Source: Coleophoma eucalyptorum
Taxonomy: Eukaryota; Ascomycota; Leotiomycetes; Helotiales; Dermateaceae
NCBI GenBank assembly: GCA_026120035.1
Contig: JALRME010000008.1
Coordinates: forward strand, 124,001-188,000
Direction of reading: 5' to 3'
DNA length: 64,000 nucleotides
Positions 59,044 to 64,000 of this stretch are shown here, one piece after another. A program made the position numbers and the translations under genes. Under the pieces are notes generated by a model. The model searched no databases. It had not been told where the DNA came from and saw only the letters and a program-made list of their open reading frames with translations. Each line of letters begins with the position of its first letter. Within the stretch, counting starts at the first letter, position 1.

Positions 59044-59542
59044 ATGACCCTCTCCATTGAGGAGATCTCCAACCGCCTGGAAATCTATGGTATGTATGCA
59101 CGTTATGTGCATGCCGCCGATGACAAAGCAGAGTCGGAGCCGCTGGAACGCATATTCTTGCCGCATACCGTTTTTGATTGGTCTTCGGCGGGTGGTGGGA
59201 AAATATCATTTGAGGAGGCCAAGAAGGTCCCGGTAATTACTGGGAAGCTATTTCCGTGGTCGTTCCACGTCTACTCCAATCTCCGGATTGATTTCTCCCC
59301 GGATGGGAAGGCGGCCGAGGTTAAAGTCAAAACCTTTAATCCCAGTGGCCTTGAGGGTCCCGATGGCAAGCCAATGTTTGTTCCAAACTCATGGAGCCTA
59401 CGTGGATCAGTTGGAGAAGACTGCTGATGGTTGGCGTATAGTGAACCGTGTTTGGCACGAGTCTTTTATTTCGGGACCACTGGAAAAGGTTGATGGTATG
59501 CCGGGTATCTTCAAGGCGGCTGGAAGGGATGCCAGTGTTTAA
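59044..59542 (+). pseudogene. SnoaL-like protein gene with a 1-base frameshift
   Basis: Small alpha+beta-barrel protein of the SnoaL/NTF2-like superfamily, as found in fungal hydrolases, isomerases and orphan enzymes. The first frame (59044-59427) reads EEISNRLEIYGMYARYVHAAD, FDWSSAGGG, and LRIDFSPDGKAAEVKV. Family sequence then continues in another frame: THGAYVDQLEKTADGWRIVNR and WHESFISGP, ending at 59542. The shift lies in ATGTTTGTTCCAAACTCATG (about 59372-59391), where removing one T would restore one frame of about 165 residues. No intron can explain it. It may be a real mutation or an assembly error; without correction the protein ends after 127 residues. Confidence 0.65.
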
Positions 59543-60438
59543 TTGCAGCGCGGTCAGTGGGAGCTGAGAGAATGTGTATATCTAAACGGTATAACGTCGC
59601 GGTAGGTCACGTATGTTCTACTTTCAAAAATGATCTGAGAAGTCCTCCCAGTCCTTTGATCCTCATCTTCTGTTTTTGAATAAATTATGCAAAAACCAGA
59701 ATCGTAGGTATTGATTAGTTAGGCCCATATTCTCTTGCACTAATGGTAACCTAGAACGATCAGCTTACTATACAAGTGCTGTCTTCAGGCTTTTATGCAA
59801 TATTGAAAACATGTGCTACAACCTGTGGTGTGGATGATTGGTGACTGGGGTGCCTAGTGAATTACAACCTTTCACGCAATACCACTACCGTATACAGGCG
59901 AAACAATCAGCCAGTCTGCGTAGGTGGCTGTAGTAATAACAGTGTATTAAGATTCCATCCGATTGGGGCCATCGATAAAGATCTTGCACAGGAATACTGC
60001 CACCGGGTAATTCACAAGAAGGCAGACATTTCAATAGAACAGGCGGACATCATTGCTTTTAAGAGTTATAATTCCTTCCAGTCCAGATCTTGTTTCATGA
60101 TATTGACATAACGTTCGATTGAATTTTTGTTAGAAACAAACTACATAAACGAGTGGGAAGGCTATCAATTTGGTGGGGGGGGGATCCAAAAATCTAGAGG
60201 GATCGTCAAGCACGAGTGAAGTTTTGAAAAGATACAGCTTTAAATATCGCATCTACTTTAAAAGTACAAAAGAATCAAAATCTAGCGGTCCATCTCTAGC
60301 GTTCTATCGTTTAATGAATCTATCCACCCATTCATCGCTTGTCAATTCCTTAACGCCCACAACTGTTTTTGCTCTCAAGATCGCTCATCGGTGTGTATGA
60401 CTCGTTTCAAAGACCCCATACTGAATCACGACCGTCAG
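59543..60438. other. Intergenic
   Basis: AT-rich DNA with a poly-G run (60174-60182). Frames at 59857-60111 and 60170-60400 have no supporting feature. No gene recognised. Confidence 0.5.
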
Positions 60439-60659
60439 CTAACCTGTCCTTCGTCTTCTATTAAATAGAAATGAATGAATAAATAACACTCACCAGGATC
60501 TGAATCATCGTCGTCATCATCTTTGCCGCCCTTATTGGCCAGAGTCGTCTCCGACCGCAAGCTGTAATCGCGAAGCTGCCGACCCCCACTCAGTGTTGTC
60601 CCCCACCCTGCGGCCATCTTGCCTGCGCTCGTGACTGCCCGCTGGTTGTAGTTCGACAT
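60439..60659 (-). CDS. Small acidic-tailed protein, 56 residues
   Basis: Short predicted protein of two exons (60659-60494 and 60443-60439). A GTGAGT donor at 60493 and an acceptor ending at 60444 leave the stop TAG two bases into exon 2. The product is basic and Gly/Ser-rich first (AGKMAAGWGTTLSGGRQLRDY), then has a run of six aspartates (KGGKDDDDDDSDPG). Reading through the intron would give 74 residues. Good splice signals and codon flow favour a real gene, but I do not recognise the family. Confidence 0.45.
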
Positions 60660-61680
60660 TTTCTTAATTGGATGCTCGACAGATATGGTAATAAGACAGA
60701 ATATTCAAGGTATCCAACGAAGATATGTAGATAAGGAAGTTCAGAGAACAGTCAAAATACCTCAAATCGATCGTCTGATTCAGCACAAGTCAATAGACAA
60801 GTCGCACAAAGAGAGGTCTTTTGTATTCCTACTTCTATTATACTTCCTCAAAGCTGTCTGTGTTAGTGAGGTAGAATGCCTCATAGGCAGTGCAACTAGA
60901 GTAGGCATCATTTGCACAGCATTTTTCCTTCACCGACAGGGCAGTCTCAAGGCACTGCCATCTCTCGGAACCCGCTTGCTTAGTCTAGTGGTACTGGCGA
61001 TGAATTCCTGGTAGTCAAACGACTAGAGATCCAGGCAGATCACCGCTGGTGACCGTTTCGCTCATATGTCTACTCTCCTCTACACCGGACTCAGTACCGC
61101 CCCATCACGCCCGGCCCTAGCTCGGGGAATGATAGTTGCCTTAATCTTTAGCCTTACAAAATCTACCTAGGATGACAACTTTCAAGGATCCAGGCTGCTT
61201 ATTTGTCGGCGTACAAACGTCCGTGCTCATACAAGATAAGCCACCGAGCATGGGCAGACTGGGTAATCAGTGAGGGTTTGAATAGGACGGGGAAATTTTG
61301 AGAAGTGAAATATTGAATATTTTGTGCCTAGCACAGGCTGTCTTATTCTCCAGCCACGATATTTTCTGCCTTAAAAACATGATATCTGAAAAGCCCTCAC
61401 AGCACGATAGATTGGGATGAATAGGGGTATCTCTTAAGAATTTGAAGTAAGGCAAGGAACATAGGATAAATACATGATTCATAAAATGGAATGAAACTCC
61501 AGCATAATTTTAAACAGAAATTTGAGTTATAAACCTGCGCCAAGAACTTCCAACACGAATTGTACACCACTCTTGGTTTTGAGTGTCCCTATAGTCGTCG
61601 TTTCTACCCAAAATATTAGCCGTGTGTTTTTCATAGTCCTTAACACCACAGCCATTCGTACTCCAGGCTGGAGGGATAGA
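60660..61680. other. Intergenic, about 1 kb
   Basis: Frames at 60685-61014 (+), 61267-61482 (-) and 61522-61713 (+) have no motif. The 61542-61660 part could hold a last exon of the gene to the right (minus strand open for about 38 codons), but no in-frame join was found. Confidence 0.45.
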
Positions 61681-63816
61681 TTACTCACCCAAATCTCTAA
61701 GCCTTTCTCCTAATGATCCCTTTCTCTCATCTACATCATAATAGCAAACACTTGCTTCTAACTGCGGGAAGATGACACTCCCCACAGCCTGTTCATAGCC
61801 TCTAACCTGCTGTTCCGTCACCACCACTTCCTGATTGACCTTGCTCGCATACTTGGCAAAGGTTTCACCGGCGTCACGCACCATGTCCAGCACAATAGCA
61901 ATTAGCATAGTAACGGCCAGTCTCACATCAGCAACTAAGTTTGATTCTCTCTCCAACTGAGAGAAGAGCGGGTCGAGTAGTCGCATTTGCAAGTGATAGA
62001 TACTGGATTTAATCTGGCGCGTGAGGAGTTTTGGGGCAACACCAGACAGGACGGGAATAGAGACATCTTGCAAATACATGAGTTGGGATAAGTGCTCTTG
62101 GAGCGAGTTTGGGATATCGGTAATTTTGGGGACCAACCCGAGAAGGGTGGTGGTGATGACGAGTTTGAAAGCCTGGTGAACGGTACCCAGCTCTTTCTCT
62201 GAGAGCTGTATGATGATAGGTCAACAGCTGTATTATTGTGGCTTGACCAGTATGAGAATGAATGAACCAATGAGGCGATACGGTAAGAGAAATGGGACTC
62301 AGCCTACCTCGCTGTTATACTCTATGAACCAAGAGACAATTGATTCTAGAGTCTTCGCACCGTCGTCATTCATCTTTTGTCGCCGCATCACTAATGTCAC
62401 ATAGGCAGAGAGTTCCGATGGAGACGAGATAATGGCGTCGAGCCAATCGCCTAACGTCTCAGCCATCGAATGGACGGCGAAAAGGTGAAAGGAGATTGGA
62501 AGCGAATCTTTCACATTGAGTTCATCTTTCCCAGTCCGCTTCTGGAAGCTCCGTAGAGCGGTTGGATCGCGAGGGATGAAGGGAGATACCGCAATAGGTA
62601 TAGGAGTACCGAAGCCAAGGTTGAAGTTTACCAGGTATTCTGTGTTGTACAGTATGTCTTGGGGGGCGTGGATCTGGGAGGCAAAGAACTCGGTTGAGGG
62701 CGATTGAAGATGAGCTACGAGAAATGCTGGGTAGATTAGCAAGTCATCCTGATAATGAAAGAGGGTGTAAAACCCATACCAGGATGAAAACTGTTGATGG
62801 TACGACGTAGGAGCTCTGGACTATGGCCAAGCCAACGGGGTCGTGGGGAAACGCCGGAGGACAACGACGAATAAACAGTATCATACAGATAACCTGGAGC
62901 GGGAGCCAGAGCACTTGCGGGCGACTTGGGCATAATACAGCCTCGCAAAGGGGTCCATGGCTGTGCCTGGAGTTCGACTGGGATGGCAATTTGGTTTGGG
63001 TTCTGGAGTTCTTCCTCGTGTACATCAATTTCGATGTCATAATGGGCCGCAGGGGCGTAGACAATGGTTCGCAGATTTTCTATCCGCCCAACAGCCGTTA
63101 GTATCTGTATATGCAGTTACAGCCACGCTGTCTTCCGTGCACATCACTGGCTCACCTGGAAATTCCAGCCCAGTCAGTTCCACCGGTTGAGCTTGAACCG
63201 GCTGGTCAACTGCTTCCACCCATCCATTATCTCCATCCACGTCGGGATCTGCCTCGTCGGAGTCTGCCTCGCTGGTATCAGGCGTAACAGGAGGTTGAAT
63301 ACCAAGGCTGACAAGCACCTGTGAACCTTCGCTGCGACCCCAAGCCTCGTTGGCATCGAAACTCTCAGAGAAAAAGGATGAGTCACTGGTGCAGAGACTT
63401 GGGGTTTGCCACTGCGAGGATGGGCGGTGGCAGTGATAGTATCGTGGCGATGAGGTGGATGGAAAGCGACGGGGACGATTCGGCGTCGTTAGGGTGGGAG
63501 AGGTAGAAAGCCCTCCCAGGTCGCCCAAGGCTGCAGTTGAAGGCAGTGCGTAGCTACCATCAAATTCAGAGCGGGGAGGCAGAGACAGCCAGTCAGTGCC
63601 ATCGTCATTAGGAGTTGTCGACGATGGAGGCAAAGAAGGCGTAGACAAGGATCTTCTGGTAGCGGGCATCCCACGGATATGATGATATATCTCGTCCTCG
63701 AACGATGAGCTTGACGACCAGGCACTCCCGAAACCACTGCCACTACTGCAGGTTTCCACGATCCCCGCTTTCTCCTCATCACCAGGGTCACCACGTACGA
63801 CAGGCGGATCTGCCAT
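61681..63816 (-). CDS. Unrecognised protein, Ser/Pro-rich N terminus
   Basis: Likely a real multi-exon gene of about 617 residues; I do not recognise the family. Best model: 63816-63156, 63079-62894, 62820-62780, 62748-62308, 62205-61681, all in frame with GT-AG ends. The intron 62749-62779 would be only 31 nt, so the centre of the model is uncertain. Residues 1-220 are Ser/Thr/Pro- and acidic-rich, probably disordered (PATRRSLSTPSLPPSS, SEADSDEADPDVDGDNGW). The rest is folded-looking and largely helical: IVYAPAAHYDIEIDVHEEEL, IPVELQAQPWTPLRGCIMP, ILYNTEYLVNFNLGFGTPIP, and a long helical C terminus (LVADVRLAVTMLIAIVLDMV). The end may continue past a GTGAGT at about 61690. No catalytic motif seen. 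Confidence 0.6.
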
Positions 63817-64000
63817 GGCCGGAAGTATTAGCACAGAACGGGAGGCTGATCATACGTTGCACAGTCCAGACGAACTAGGGTGGCTGATATTGAAGGTGGA
63901 TCATAATCGATAGATAGATACGGATTGATGCTTTGAGGGACGTAGATGACCATCATCTGACTGTATCGGGCGCTGCTGACAATTACATGCGAGGGTGGCT

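Noticed and set aside
1..64000. CRISPR arrays, prokaryotic operons, tRNA or rRNA genes
   Set aside because: No regular spacer-repeat arrays or recognisable cloverleaf or rRNA motifs were seen, and the gene structures are those of an ascomycete nuclear genome.

Overview
The window is nuclear DNA of a filamentous ascomycete (Pezizomycotina). Genes are split by many 45-110 nt GT-AG introns, and the families are typical of that group: a DUF3425 bZIP, C2H2 and Zn2Cys6 regulators with fungal transcription-factor domains, a HET-domain protein, DHA2/ACS/sugar-porter MFS carriers, a fungal P450 and secreted CAZymes. There are no operons, ribosome-binding sites or CRISPR arrays, and I saw no tRNA or rRNA gene. 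The class of fungus cannot be read from the sequence. Exon joins were worked out by hand from reading frame, splice consensus and family conservation.

Layout. 1-1.2 kb: 3' part of a DHA2-type MFS exporter. 1.7-3.7 kb: secreted S1 sulfatase (-). 4.3-6.2 kb: bZIP/DUF3425 regulator (+). 6.8-7.9 kb: small secreted Cys/Thr-rich protein (-). 9.9-12.4 kb: secreted GH3 (-). 14.9-25.9 kb: a compact module of C2H2 regulator (-), cytosolic GH3 with PA14 (+), sugar transporter (-) and cytosolic GH43 (+), with two divergent promoters full of GTGGAC/GTGGAG elements. 26.4-28.9 kb: broken GH106-type alpha-L-rhamnosidase (-). 29.6-30.9 kb: secreted alginate-lyase-fold polysaccharide lyase (+). 31.8-33.7 kb: sugar transporter killed by one stop and one lost splice donor (+). 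34.8-36.9 kb: ACS/allantoate-permease-like carrier (-). 37.8-40.6 kb: Zn2Cys6 regulator with one abnormal splice acceptor (+). 40.9-42.6 kb: GH88 unsaturated glucuronyl hydrolase (-). 43.7-46.0 kb: a chimera of a lyase 5' end and a carboxylesterase (-). 47.0-48.1 kb: aldo/keto reductase (+). 48.9-50.6 kb: P450 (-). 53.0-55.6 kb: HET protein (+). 56.0-57.9 kb: DHA2 exporter (+). 59.0-59.5 kb: frameshifted SnoaL-like gene (+). 60.4 kb: 56-residue acidic-tailed protein (-). 61.7-63.8 kb: unrecognised protein (-).

How the genes could work together. Sulfatase, polysaccharide lyase, GH88, rhamnosidase (broken), xylosidase-type GH43, two GH3 enzymes, a carboxylesterase, several carriers and three regulators lie within about 44 kb. 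Together they resemble a polysaccharide-utilisation gene cluster for an acidic, rhamnose- and uronate-containing (perhaps sulfated, xylose-substituted) polymer such as ulvan, or a gellan- or glucuronan-like glycan. The secreted enzymes would cut and desulfate the polymer; the transporter would import oligomers for the two cytosolic hydrolases. The 26-46 kb part shows decay (nonsense codons, lost splice sites, a deletion, a chimera), so the system appears to be eroding in this strain, unless the lesions are assembly errors.
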